Assembly (NCBI GenBank): GCA_937885815.1
Contig: CALABM010000230.1
Coordinates: 1-6,949 of the forward strand
Source of the DNA: an uncultured Verrucomicrobiales bacterium
GTDB taxonomy: Bacteria > Verrucomicrobiota > Verrucomicrobiia > Verrucomicrobiales > Akkermansiaceae
Direction: 5' to 3'
Length of the DNA stretch: 6,949 nucleotides
This document shows positions 1-6,032 of this stretch, one piece after another. Both the position numbers and the translations under genes were made by a program. Under the pieces are notes generated by a model that did not search any database, was not told the DNA's origin, and saw only the letters and a program-made list of their open reading frames with translations. Each line of letters begins with the position of its first letter. Within the stretch, counting starts at the first letter, position 1.

Positions 1-160
1 TGAGCGCGGCGGTGCAATTTATTGTGACGACGAGGAGGATGCCCTTATCTTTGTCGAAGGCGGTAAGATATTCTGCCTTCCAGATCCACTTGCCGTTGGG
101 ATTTTCAGGTCTGACGATAACGGCTTCGTAGCCGTTGAAGATAAATTTCTTCTCTGTCAT
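1..160 (-). CDS. alpha/beta-hydrolase-like protein, N-terminal fragment (runs off window)
   Basis: Partial minus-strand gene: ATG at 160-158, reading 53 codons to the window edge. A good ribosome site, AGGAG at 173-169, lies 8 bases upstream, and the start follows the upstream isomerase stop by one base, so the two were probably one operon. Seen: residues 6-37 read like the opening of the small alpha/beta hydrolases (esterase-like) of Clostridia, with the blocks FNGYEAVIVRPENPNGKW and WKAEYLTAFD. From about residue 38 the sequence (DKGILLVVTINC) no longer resembles what I expect of that family, which usually continues into a helix and then a GY/GxH strand; a frameshift, a second chimeric join or simple divergence could explain this. 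The catalytic Ser/His/Asp are outside the window, so activity cannot be judged. Family assignment is from remembered sequence resemblance only. Confidence 0.5.
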   Translation of the reverse strand, partial: MTEKKFIFNGYEAVIVRPENPNGKWIWKAEYLTAFDKDKGILLVVTINCTAAL

Positions 161-161
161 T

Positions 162-389
162 TTACTTTCTCCTAAGCTTTAAAAAGGCTACACGACAAGC
201 TCTTGCATAGGCTTCTGCAAGGTAGTCTCTAATATCCATTTTTTCGTATTTGCCGTTTTCACGTTTTGCTGACTTGCTCTTTGTGTTGAGTTCAAAGGTA
301 AGGTATCCTTCGTAACCGCACTTGTTGAGTCTGTCAGCGGCGTCTGTCCAATCTATAACTCCGTCAAAGGGGAGAAGGTGAAGGTCGTC
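162..389 (-). CDS. sugar phosphate isomerase/epimerase-like protein, C-terminal fragment
   Basis: The last ~75 codons of a minus-strand gene, ending with TAA at 164-162. The frame is open from about 413, but it is foreign to the beta-galactosidase frame it overlaps, and the true boundary is the chimeric junction at about 366-392. Seen: LHLLPFDGVIDW (about 383-348) followed by GYEGYLTFEL and an Arg/Lys-rich end. Known: 'PFDG-IDW ... GY-G-LTFEL' is typical of the last strands and helices of xylose-isomerase-like TIM-barrel sugar phosphate isomerases/epimerases (AP endonuclease 2 superfamily), common in Clostridia sugar operons. The metal-binding residues of the barrel are upstream and missing. 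The substrate cannot be inferred. GC is about 43%, far below the adjoining gene, which supports a different source genome. Confidence 0.6.
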   Translation of the reverse strand, partial: DDLHLLPFDGVIDWTDAADRLNKCGYEGYLTFELNTKSKSAKRENGKYEKMDIRDYLAEAYARACRVAFLKLRRK

Positions 390-3300
390 GGGCCCGTCAG
401 CGGGATATCGCGGTCAATCGGGCGGGGGCCGCAGGCGGCACCACCCAAGCCGAGGGTGAGGCGGTCAATGTTCACCACAGTGGCGCCGGCTCTCTGCAGC
501 TCCTCGGGGTGAGGGGCGCTAAAGATAGCCTGCGGTGTGGCGGGCAGGGCGGAGAAGTTGAAGGCCTCGCCCTGAGTGCTGGCGATGAGGAGACCCACGC
601 CGTTGCTGTCCGCCACAGCCATCCACTCGGTATCCATGCGGTTACCCATCTCCATGGGGCGGGGATAGCGCTCCAGCATGCCTTCCACGGACTGGGTGTA
701 AATGCCCATGGGGGAACCGGCACGGCGGTCCGGGTAGTTTTCACCGGGGCCGCGGCCGAACCAGCGCACCTGGTTGAAGCGCTCCGGCAGCTGCAGGCTG
801 TAACCGAGTCTGGGGAGTACGATGTTGTTCTCGCTGGGGATGATACCGGCGGCCACGCTCACATAACCATTCGGCAGGATGGTGTAAACCATCTGAGTGA
901 CGTAGTGGAAGTCCTTGGCGGTGATGGGGCCGTTATCGCTGATGGTGAAGGAGCCGTTGTCATATTCACGGCTGTCTAAGCTCTCCTTACGCTGACCTCG
1001 GGAGGTGATATCGCATGCCACACGCACGGCGCCGCCGGGGAGCATGTCCACAATCATGGCGGAGGCGGAGTGGTTCATGTTGCGCATGCCGTTGGTGAGC
1101 CACTGGTTCATGGCCCACTTGTCATTGGCGAGCGGGGCGCGGAAGGAGTTGAGGTGAAGCGTAGCGCGGTCACCGATGAGCTGCTGGCCGTTCACGATGT
1201 AGTTGCGCAGGCCGCCGGTCACCTTGTCGATGGTAATGGTGAAGTTTCTGCCGATAAGGATGACGCTGTTATCGGTGTTGCGCACGGTAATCGGGTTGCC
1301 TTCTTCCAGCTCCATCATCTGGGCCTGATAGGAGAAATTGTTGTAGTTGCGGGGCAGTTCCAGCTGCTCGGTGGCAATTTCATAACCCGCATGGGCCCAT
1401 GCTGTGGCTTCCTTCAGGCAGAGATTCAGCGTGATGAAGTAGATTCTATCCTGCTTGAGTTTGTCTGCGGGAATCTGGTCAGCGGGGATGACAAGTTCTA
1501 CAGTCTCCAGCGGGGCGGCGGAGATGTTGAAGTTGCCGGAGGCAACAACCGTGCTGCCTTCTTCGCAGAGCTGCCAGTTGCCATTGAACTCGTTCAGGTT
1601 CGTGAAGAGGTGCTTGTTGCGGAGGCTGATGCGCAGGCCACGGCCATCCTCTGTGAGACCGACGAAGCGGAAATCAACATTCTGCTGCACCTTGCGGATT
1701 TCGCTGTAGAGCGGGGTGACGGTGCGGTCACTGTAAATCACGCCCTTAATGCAGAAGATACCGTCGTGCGGGTACTCGCCGTGGTCACCGCCATAGCTCT
1801 GGCGCACGACGGTGCGGCCATTCGGCAGGGTGACTTGCTGGTCATAGCTCTGGTGAATCCACTCCCAGATGCCGCCACCGATGATGGAGTCGCTGGAGTC
1901 GATAGCTTCCCAGTAATCTGCAAGGTTACCCATGGAGTTGCAGAGAATGTGGGCGTACTCGGAGATGTACCAAGGCTTCAGCAGGTTGCGGCTGGCTATC
2001 TCGCGGGTCCAGTTCACGCTGGGGTACTGGTTCGAGCAGAGGTCTGCCAAATCATTGTTGCGCTCGTACTGGGTGAGGCGGGAGGGGTCACGCTGCTTAA
2101 TCCAGTCACGCACGGCTTCAAAGTTGGCGCCGGGGCCGGCCTCGTTACCATAGGACCAGATGACCACGCAGGGGTGGTTCTTGCTCTGCTCCACCATGTT
2201 CTGGTTACGCCATACGTGCTGAGCGCGCCATTCCACCGGGTGGGAGAGGGAAAGCTCGCCGTAGTAGTAGCCGTGGGACTCGATGTTGGCTTCATCGCAC
2301 ACGTAGATACCCAGCTCATCGCAGAGCTCGTAGAAGAAAGCGGGCTGCGGGTAGTGGGAGTTACGGATGTGGTTGATGTTGCCACGCTTCATGATGAGAA
2401 GCTCCTGAAGGCATTCTGCCTCCGTGACGGTGTGGCCGTTAGCGTGCTGGCTTTCGTGGCGGTTCACGCCCTTGAGTTTCACGGGCATGCCGTTCACGAG
2501 GAAGCGGCCATTGAGCAGCTTGATGTCGCGGAAACCAATCTTGCGGGAGATGGTCTCGGTGATGTTACCCTCGCTGTCATGCAGGGTGAGGATGAGGCGG
2601 TAGAGATTCGGCTTTTCGGCGCTCCAGAGCTCAGGGTTCTGGATGTCTGCGCGAAGGGTCGTTTCCACCTCACCGCCGGCGGGGATATCCAGAGCCTCGG
2701 AGCGCATGGTGGCCACGGTGTTACCGGCGGCATCCAGAAGCTCACCCTGTACGGAGGAGGCGGAGCCGGCGGCGGTGCGGTTGTTCACATTCACCTCCAC
2801 GCGCAGCTGGCTCTGAGAGTAGTCGCTCGTGCCGTCCGCGTTCTGCGGGAAATCCGTGTGCACGAAGAAGTCTCGCACGAGCACCTGCGGGGTGCTGAAC
2901 ATGGTGACATCGCGGAAAATACCTGAGAGGCGCCACATGTCCTGGCACTCCAAGTAGGAGCCGTCACTGTAGCGGTAGACCTCCAAGGCTACGACGTTCT
3001 TGCCCGGGCGCATGTGCTCCGTTACGTCAAAGATGGCGGCGGTGCGGCTGTCCTTGGAGAAACCAACCTTCTGCCCGTTCACGTACAGGTAGAAGAAGGA
3101 ATCCACGCCGTCAAACTGCAAGAAGATGCGGCGGCCGTCCCAGTCTGCGGGCAGCTCCACGTCTCGGCGGTAGGAACCCACGGCGTTCGGCTCGGTCTGC
3201 GGGCAGGTGTAGCGGCGTTCCGTTTCATTACGCGGGGCCGTCATTACGCGGGGCCAGTCACGCACGAAGGTGTAGCGCTGGTTACTGTAGATGGGCATGC

Positions 3301-3640
3301 CATAACCTCGCATCTGCCAGTTGCTGGGTACGTCAATGGTGGCCCAGTTGCTCACATCTGTTTCAGGCTTGTAGAAATCCATGGGGCGCTGGTCGGGGTG
3401 CGGTGCCCAGTGGAATTTCCAGTCTCCGTTCAGGAGAACCACCAGTGAAGAATCCCCACGCTTGCCACGGAGCGCTTCGGCTCTGTTGGCAAAAGGCACG
3501 AAAAACGCGCGGGATACTTCACGCCCCTGACTGAGATTCTGCGGATTTTCCCAGTCCGGGTGCGGGGTGTAGGCCTCTTGTCCTGCAGCCAGGGCACCGG
3601 CAAGGGCGACAGTGGCTGATATGGTCTTGAGTATATTCAT
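353..3640 (-). CDS. lacZ: exported GH2 beta-galactosidase (LacZ-like), chimeric 3' end
   Basis: Hydrolyses terminal beta-galactosides, probably in the periplasm or at the cell surface. The 1095-residue reading frame starts at ATG 3640-3638, with a weak AGGCGGG 1-2 bases upstream. Residues 1-20 form a signal peptide (one Lys, hydrophobic core, likely cleavage after ALAAG). Domains, roughly: jelly-roll sugar-binding 65-255 (FDGVDSFFYLYVNG; the DSR Asp197 corresponds to the galactose/Na-binding Asp of E. coli LacZ); Ig-like 256-373; TIM barrel 374-650 with NRHE at 393-396, SHYP at 428-431, acid/base Glu500 in WSYGNEAG and nucleophile Glu561 in ISEYAH; second Ig-like about 655-765; C-terminal beta-sandwich about 785-1090 with FRAPLAND and GRGPGENYPDR. 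Both catalytic glutamates are present, so the enzyme should be active. Odd: after about residue 1089 the sequence PLTEL plus TAG comes from the adjoining foreign segment read out of frame; the natural C-terminus is lost, probably by only a few residues. An alternative substrate, such as another beta-galactoside or beta-glucuronide, cannot be excluded from sequence alone. Confidence 0.93.
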   Translation of the reverse strand: MNILKTISATVALAGALAAGQEAYTPHPDWENPQNLSQGREVSRAFFVPFANRAEALRGKRGDSSLVVLLNGDWKFHWAPHPDQRPMDFYKPETDVSNWATIDVPSNWQMRGYGMPIYSNQRYTFVRDWPRVMTAPRNETERRYTCPQTEPNAVGSYRRDVELPADWDGRRIFLQFDGVDSFFYLYVNGQKVGFSKDSRTAAIFDVTEHMRPGKNVVALEVYRYSDGSYLECQDMWRLSGIFRDVTMFSTPQVLVRDFFVHTDFPQNADGTSDYSQSQLRVEVNVNNRTAAGSASSVQGELLDAAGNTVATMRSEALDIPAGGEVETTLRADIQNPELWSAEKPNLYRLILTLHDSEGNITETISRKIGFRDIKLLNGRFLVNGMPVKLKGVNRHESQHANGHTVTEAECLQELLIMKRGNINHIRNSHYPQPAFFYELCDELGIYVCDEANIESHGYYYGELSLSHPVEWRAQHVWRNQNMVEQSKNHPCVVIWSYGNEAGPGANFEAVRDWIKQRDPSRLTQYERNNDLADLCSNQYPSVNWTREIASRNLLKPWYISEYAHILCNSMGNLADYWEAIDSSDSIIGGGIWEWIHQSYDQQVTLPNGRTVVRQSYGGDHGEYPHDGIFCIKGVIYSDRTVTPLYSEIRKVQQNVDFRFVGLTEDGRGLRISLRNKHLFTNLNEFNGNWQLCEEGSTVVASGNFNISAAPLETVELVIPADQIPADKLKQDRIYFITLNLCLKEATAWAHAGYEIATEQLELPRNYNNFSYQAQMMELEEGNPITVRNTDNSVILIGRNFTITIDKVTGGLRNYIVNGQQLIGDRATLHLNSFRAPLANDKWAMNQWLTNGMRNMNHSASAMIVDMLPGGAVRVACDITSRGQRKESLDSREYDNGSFTISDNGPITAKDFHYVTQMVYTILPNGYVSVAAGIIPSENNIVLPRLGYSLQLPERFNQVRWFGRGPGENYPDRRAGSPMGIYTQSVEGMLERYPRPMEMGNRMDTEWMAVADSNGVGLLIASTQGEAFNFSALPATPQAIFSAPHPEELQRAGATVVNIDRLTLGLGGAACGPRPIDRDIPLTGPTTFTFSPLTEL
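3225..3255. repeat. tandem 15-bp repeat, period 16, inside the beta-galactosidase gene
   Basis: TCATTACGCGGGGCC occurs at 3225-3239 and again at 3241-3255, separated by one base. Because the period is 16, the two copies are read in different frames (PRVM and APRNE, residues 130-139). The segment lies in a variable loop between YSNQRY and the conserved GSYRR block, so the insertion is likely tolerated. Confidence 0.9.
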
Positions 3641-3693
3641 ACCCGCCTAGACTAGCATATTCATTTTCAGTTGACAAGCAAAAAGTGTCGCCA

Positions 3694-3717
3694 CGCGCGC
3701 GCGTATAATGCGCGCGC
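3694..3717. repeat. CG-alternating inverted repeat enclosing a TATAAT box
   Basis: Five CG dinucleotides (3694-3703), TATAAT (3704-3709), then four GC dinucleotides (3710-3717). Bases 3695-3702 and 3710-3717 form a perfect 8-bp all-GC stem with a 7-base loop holding the TATAAT. Purine/pyrimidine alternation also runs from 3693 to 3721, broken only by the AA at 3707-3708, a composition known to favour Z-DNA under negative supercoiling. Confidence 0.85.
3704..3709 (+). promoter_or_regulatory. candidate -10 box (TATAAT) upstream of lpxR-like gene
   Basis: A perfect consensus -10 hexamer. It would give a leader of about 88 bases before ATG 3805. The sequence at the right distance for a -35 (about 3680-3686, AAAAAGT) is a poor match, and the nearby TTGACA at 3671 is 27 bases away, too far for a normal sigma-70-type spacer. 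The box may depend on an activator or on DNA topology, or be chance. Confidence 0.3.
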
Positions 3718-3767
3718 TATAAGACATGTTATTTGCTCTCTGGAATGGGCTTATCCCTGAATTTGGC

Positions 3768-3796
3768 TTGACGCCTTACCGTAAAAAGAGTATCGT
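3768..3796 (+). promoter_or_regulatory. candidate promoter TTGACG-17-TATCGT before lpxR-like gene
   Basis: TTGACG (3768-3773, 5 of 6 consensus) and TATCGT (3791-3796, 4 of 6) are exactly 17 bases apart. Transcription would begin near 3803, giving an essentially leaderless message for ATG 3805. That would fit the lack of a ribosome-binding site there. Prediction only. Confidence 0.3.
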
Positions 3797-3804
3797 GAAC
3801 GCAT

Positions 3805-4776
3805 ATGAGTATGATACCTGTCGCAGTAATGGCCGGATGCTCTATCCTGGCAGATTATTGTAATCCGATTGCCCAGCCCGGTGAGCCGGGGTATACGGCT
3901 AATCCTCAGCATCACCTGCGCGTGATGTTTGAAAATGATTCAGTTTTTGATAACGATTGTAATTACTCTCATGGTTCTCGAATTGACTATGCCCGCACCC
4001 TGCCGGATGGTAATGCTTGGGGTATATCCATTACGCAGAATATTTACACGCCTGAGACTCATGGTGAGTATAATTTTGTGGATGAGCATCCCTATGCCGG
4101 TTATCTTGCTTTAGGCGCGGCATATATGTTCATCGGTGAGAATTTCGGTGCATCCGTGGAGTTCCAGCTGGGTGCCACAGGTAATGCTTCCGGCGCCCGC
4201 TATTGCCAGAACTGGCTTCACCATGCGCTGGATATGCCGGATTGGGACGGCTGGGATCGCCAAGTGCCTTCAGAGGTGACGTTCCAGCTTTCTTCCCGTC
4301 AGGATTTCCGTATCCCCTGCATGGATTGCACTTGGGGAAATGGCTGGCAGTCCGATGCGACGATTTTCACCCGTGAGGCGCTGGGTACGGCTTTTATCCG
4401 CGGTGGTGTGGGCATGAGCTTTCGCTATGGCGTGAATCTTCCTCAGTCCATGCGAGTGGTAGGTAATCATGAGGCGGATTATGGTGTAGGGCTGCTGGAT
4501 AAGCCTACTTACCGCCGTGAGGATACGTCTTATTTCCTGATTGCCAGCCTGTATGTAGAATACGTGGCGCGTGATATCACGATTGATGGCGGTGTGTTCC
4601 ATCACTTTGAGCAGAGCTGCAGCCGCCGTCCTTGGCAGGTGGAAGCTCAGCTGGGCGTGGGGGTATCTCACGGCGGAATTGATTACTTCGCCGGCGCGGT
4701 GTACCATAGTGATACCTACCGCAGGCAGGATACGAATGGTTTTTACGGCACCTTCTCCGGCACTTGGCACTGGTAA
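3805..4776 (+). CDS. lpxR: LpxR-like (DUF2219) outer-membrane lipid A deacylase family protein
   Basis: Known: LpxR is an outer-membrane beta-barrel that removes the 3'-acyloxyacyl chain of lipid A, which alters endotoxin recognition. Seen in this 323-residue protein: FENDS at 42-46 and NYSHG at 53-57 (family: ENDS...YTxG, here Ser for Thr); QNIYTPE at 78-84; DEHPYAGYLALG at 93-104 (family DRPYAGW); and the block NWLHHAL at 136-142 followed by GWDRQVPSE at 149-157, holding the conserved His, GW, Gln and Glu. Alternating strands run to the last residue Trp323, an outer-membrane-protein terminal signature. The N-terminus is odd: residues 3-16 are hydrophobic but carry no Lys/Arg, there is a lipobox-like MAGC ending at Cys12, there is no clear ribosome site, and an in-frame TGA at 3796 blocks extension. 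Starts at 3811 or 3829 are possible. It ends 45 bases before the next gene with no terminator, so co-transcription is plausible. Substrate position on lipid A is inferred from the family. Confidence 0.82.
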   Translation: MSMIPVAVMAGCSILADYCNPIAQPGEPGYTANPQHHLRVMFENDSVFDNDCNYSHGSRIDYARTLPDGNAWGISITQNIYTPETHGEYNFVDEHPYAGYLALGAAYMFIGENFGASVEFQLGATGNASGARYCQNWLHHALDMPDWDGWDRQVPSEVTFQLSSRQDFRIPCMDCTWGNGWQSDATIFTREALGTAFIRGGVGMSFRYGVNLPQSMRVVGNHEADYGVGLLDKPTYRREDTSYFLIASLYVEYVARDITIDGGVFHHFEQSCSRRPWQVEAQLGVGVSHGGIDYFAGAVYHSDTYRRQDTNGFYGTFSGTWHW

Positions 4777-4821
4777 TATGCCACTGCTGAACTGGGGATG
4801 AGTATGCATACAGAAGGTGAG

Positions 4822-5124
4822 ATGAACAAGGGACGTGCGCTTCTGATGTGGAGCACGCTGATGGTGCTGGTGTTGGCCTGCGGGCTGTTGCTGGCAGGGG
4901 GAATGCCGCTGGTGGGTGACCCGGAAATCTACCGCAGCCCGGTCATGCTGTTTTTGGGTGTGGTCGCGGCCATGCTGTGCCTGTGGGGCGGCTGGCGGAT
5001 AGCTAAGGGCCAGCGGGCGCAGTTTATTTTTGGGCTGGTGAGCACGTTTTTTGCGGTAGCCGGGCTGATAGTGCTGTGCCGGTATGGTGCGCGAGCGGTG
5101 AGCTATGCGTGGCTGGCGGTGTGA
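4822..5124 (+). CDS. small membrane protein, possibly the N-terminal part of a split ResB
   Basis: A 100-residue protein from ATG 4822, chosen because AAGGTGAG lies just upstream; ATG 4798 would add eight polar residues (MSMHTEGE) and has poorer ribosome-site support. Three likely membrane segments: about 6-26, 40-58 and 66-86, with WRIAKGQR between the second and third. I do not recognise a named family with certainty. The layout (helix, 'GDPEIYRSP' joint, helix, basic loop, helix) resembles the first helices of ResB/CcsB proteins, where a Y-s-w-f motif opens the second helix. The conserved ResB transmembrane His is absent here but present in the next protein. The stop overlaps the next start by one base (TGATG at 5122-5126), which implies coupled translation and a shared role in cytochrome c maturation. 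Confidence 0.75.
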   Translation: MNKGRALLMWSTLMVLVLACGLLLAGGMPLVGDPEIYRSPVMLFLGVVAAMLCLWGGWRIAKGQRAQFIFGLVSTFFAVAGLIVLCRYGARAVSYAWLAV

Positions 5125-6032
5125 TGTGGTTCGGCGCTCTGGGCATGGCGTGCACGGCGGTGGTGGGTGGCCTGTTTACGGCCATCTTTGGCTTTTTCGT
5201 CTACAAGCTGATGAAGCGGCACCTGTGGCTGGCCGGCTTGCACTGGAGCTTGGTGCTGGTGGGCATAGGGGCTTATTTGGACTACTGCGGTGAGCGGATG
5301 GCTTTCGTTCCGCTGCCGGCCAACGGTCAGACCTGTGCGGAGACGGTGGTGACTTCGGAAGGGGAGAATATCAAGCTGCCTTTCAAGCTGTATGTGGAAT
5401 CCTTTACTACCACCTATTACGGCGAGGACAGTTACAGCATCTATCACCAAGAAGGTGAGGAATGGGTGCTGGATGGGCACCCCGAGCTGCAGGTGGATAG
5501 CCTGCGTTATGGGGATGAGCTCTGGGCAGTGGAGGATTTGAAAATATCCTCCGCCATGCCGCAGCCGTTCCTGCTGCTGCCCGGTGAGCCGAACCGCCTC
5601 ATTATGCGTGACCAGCGCCCCGTGAAAACTTACAGCGCTTCCTGCAGGATTGAGACCGAACACCGAGGACGCCCGGAAGTGCGCCACCATGAGCTGCAGG
5701 TGAACTCGCCCATCGAGTGCAAGGAGTGGCTCATTTACCTGAACTCATACACGCCCATGGGTAATAATACGCTCGTGACGCTGCAGCTGCGCAGTGCCCC
5801 CGGGCGCTTGCTTGCTCTGGTGGGCATGGTGGGGCTTATCATCAGCACGGTATTCTGGTGCTGGTGGCGAAAGGAGAAGCCGGCGGAGGAGCCGCAGCCG
5901 GTGATTGACCCAGCGGTGTTGTACCCGGAGAGAGCTTCCCGCCTGTGGGATGTTTCTGAGCAGCCGGTGGCGGAGCCCGCTACCGCCCCAAAGGATGAAG
6001 CTGAAAATGGAAAGGAGAAGGAGGAGGTATGA
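5124..6032 (+). CDS. resB: ResB-like cytochrome c biogenesis protein (System II)
   Basis: Start ATG 5124 is preferred over GTG 5076 because it overlaps the upstream stop by one base and avoids a polar extension; the protein is then 302 residues. Known: ResB (CcsB/Ccs1) partners CcsA in the System II heme lyase. Seen: helices at about 7-29 and 34-54, the second containing His40 (GLHWSLVLVGIG), a candidate for the ResB transmembrane heme-ligand His; an external domain of about 55-225 with LPFKLYVESF (85-94) and VNSPIECKEWLIYLNSY (193-209), matching the ResB signatures 'LPFxLxLxxF' and 'VNxPlxyxgwxiYqsSY'; LRSAPGRLLALVG leading into a last helix at about 228-248; then a cytoplasmic acidic, Pro-rich tail (249-302) ending EKEEV. 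It is shorter than usual ResB at the N-terminus; the missing helix or helices may be supplied by the upstream protein. Its stop overlaps ccsA by four bases (ATGA). Confidence 0.75.
   Translation: MWFGALGMACTAVVGGLFTAIFGFFVYKLMKRHLWLAGLHWSLVLVGIGAYLDYCGERMAFVPLPANGQTCAETVVTSEGENIKLPFKLYVESFTTTYYGEDSYSIYHQEGEEWVLDGHPELQVDSLRYGDELWAVEDLKISSAMPQPFLLLPGEPNRLIMRDQRPVKTYSASCRIETEHRGRPEVRHHELQVNSPIECKEWLIYLNSYTPMGNNTLVTLQLRSAPGRLLALVGMVGLIISTVFWCWWRKEKPAEEPQPVIDPAVLYPERASRLWDVSEQPVAEPATAPKDEAENGKEKEEV
6018..6031 (+). promoter_or_regulatory. strong ribosome-binding site for ccsA at an ATGA overlap
   Basis: AAGGAG at 6018-6023 lies within the purine-rich run 6011-6027 (three GGAG-type cores), five bases before ATG 6029. 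The same bases encode the KEKEE end of the ResB-like protein, so the acidic/basic tail and the ribosome site share sequence. This fixes the ccsA start. Confidence 0.8.

Larger units (their letters stand above)
3641..3804. promoter_or_regulatory. divergent intergenic region between lacZ-like and lpxR-like genes
   Basis: This region must carry the promoters for both divergent genes. For the minus-strand gene the best match is TTGTCA (3677-3672), a 17-base spacer and an extended TGC-TAGTCT (3657-3649). It would start transcription almost at the ATG, so it is weak. For the plus-strand gene there are two candidates, listed separately. No clear operator is visible apart from the CG-rich inverted repeat around 3694-3717. 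Confidence 0.5.

Noticed and set aside
389..396. CGGGCCCG palindrome near the chimeric junction as a recombination or attachment site
   Set aside because: Only 8 bp, common in GC-rich DNA, no second copy or integrase gene is present, and the arms do not extend.
1070..2926. A 618-codon open frame on the plus strand, antisense to the beta-galactosidase gene
   Set aside because: It lies wholly opposite a well-supported GH2 gene with intact catalytic motifs. Its Val/Ala/Gly/His-rich translation with no recognisable domain is what a GC-rich gene with biased third positions produces on its other strand.
3671..3709. TTGACA (3671) and TATAAT (3704) as one plus-strand promoter
   Set aside because: Both hexamers are perfect, but the spacer is 27 bases, far beyond the 16-19 that a sigma-70-type polymerase accepts.
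3745..3771. An eight-codon open frame (MGLSLNLA) in the lpxR leader, in frame with the gene
   Set aside because: There is no ribosome site before it, it is very short, and it shows no leader-peptide features such as codon runs or alternative hairpins.
4318..4332. A c-type heme-binding site in the LpxR-like protein
   Set aside because: The motif is CMDCT; the His required after the second Cys is missing.
5076..5123. GTG 5076 as the start of the ResB-like protein
   Set aside because: There is no ribosome site, it lies deep inside the upstream gene and adds 16 residues with no family support; ATG 5124 forms a standard TGATG coupling.
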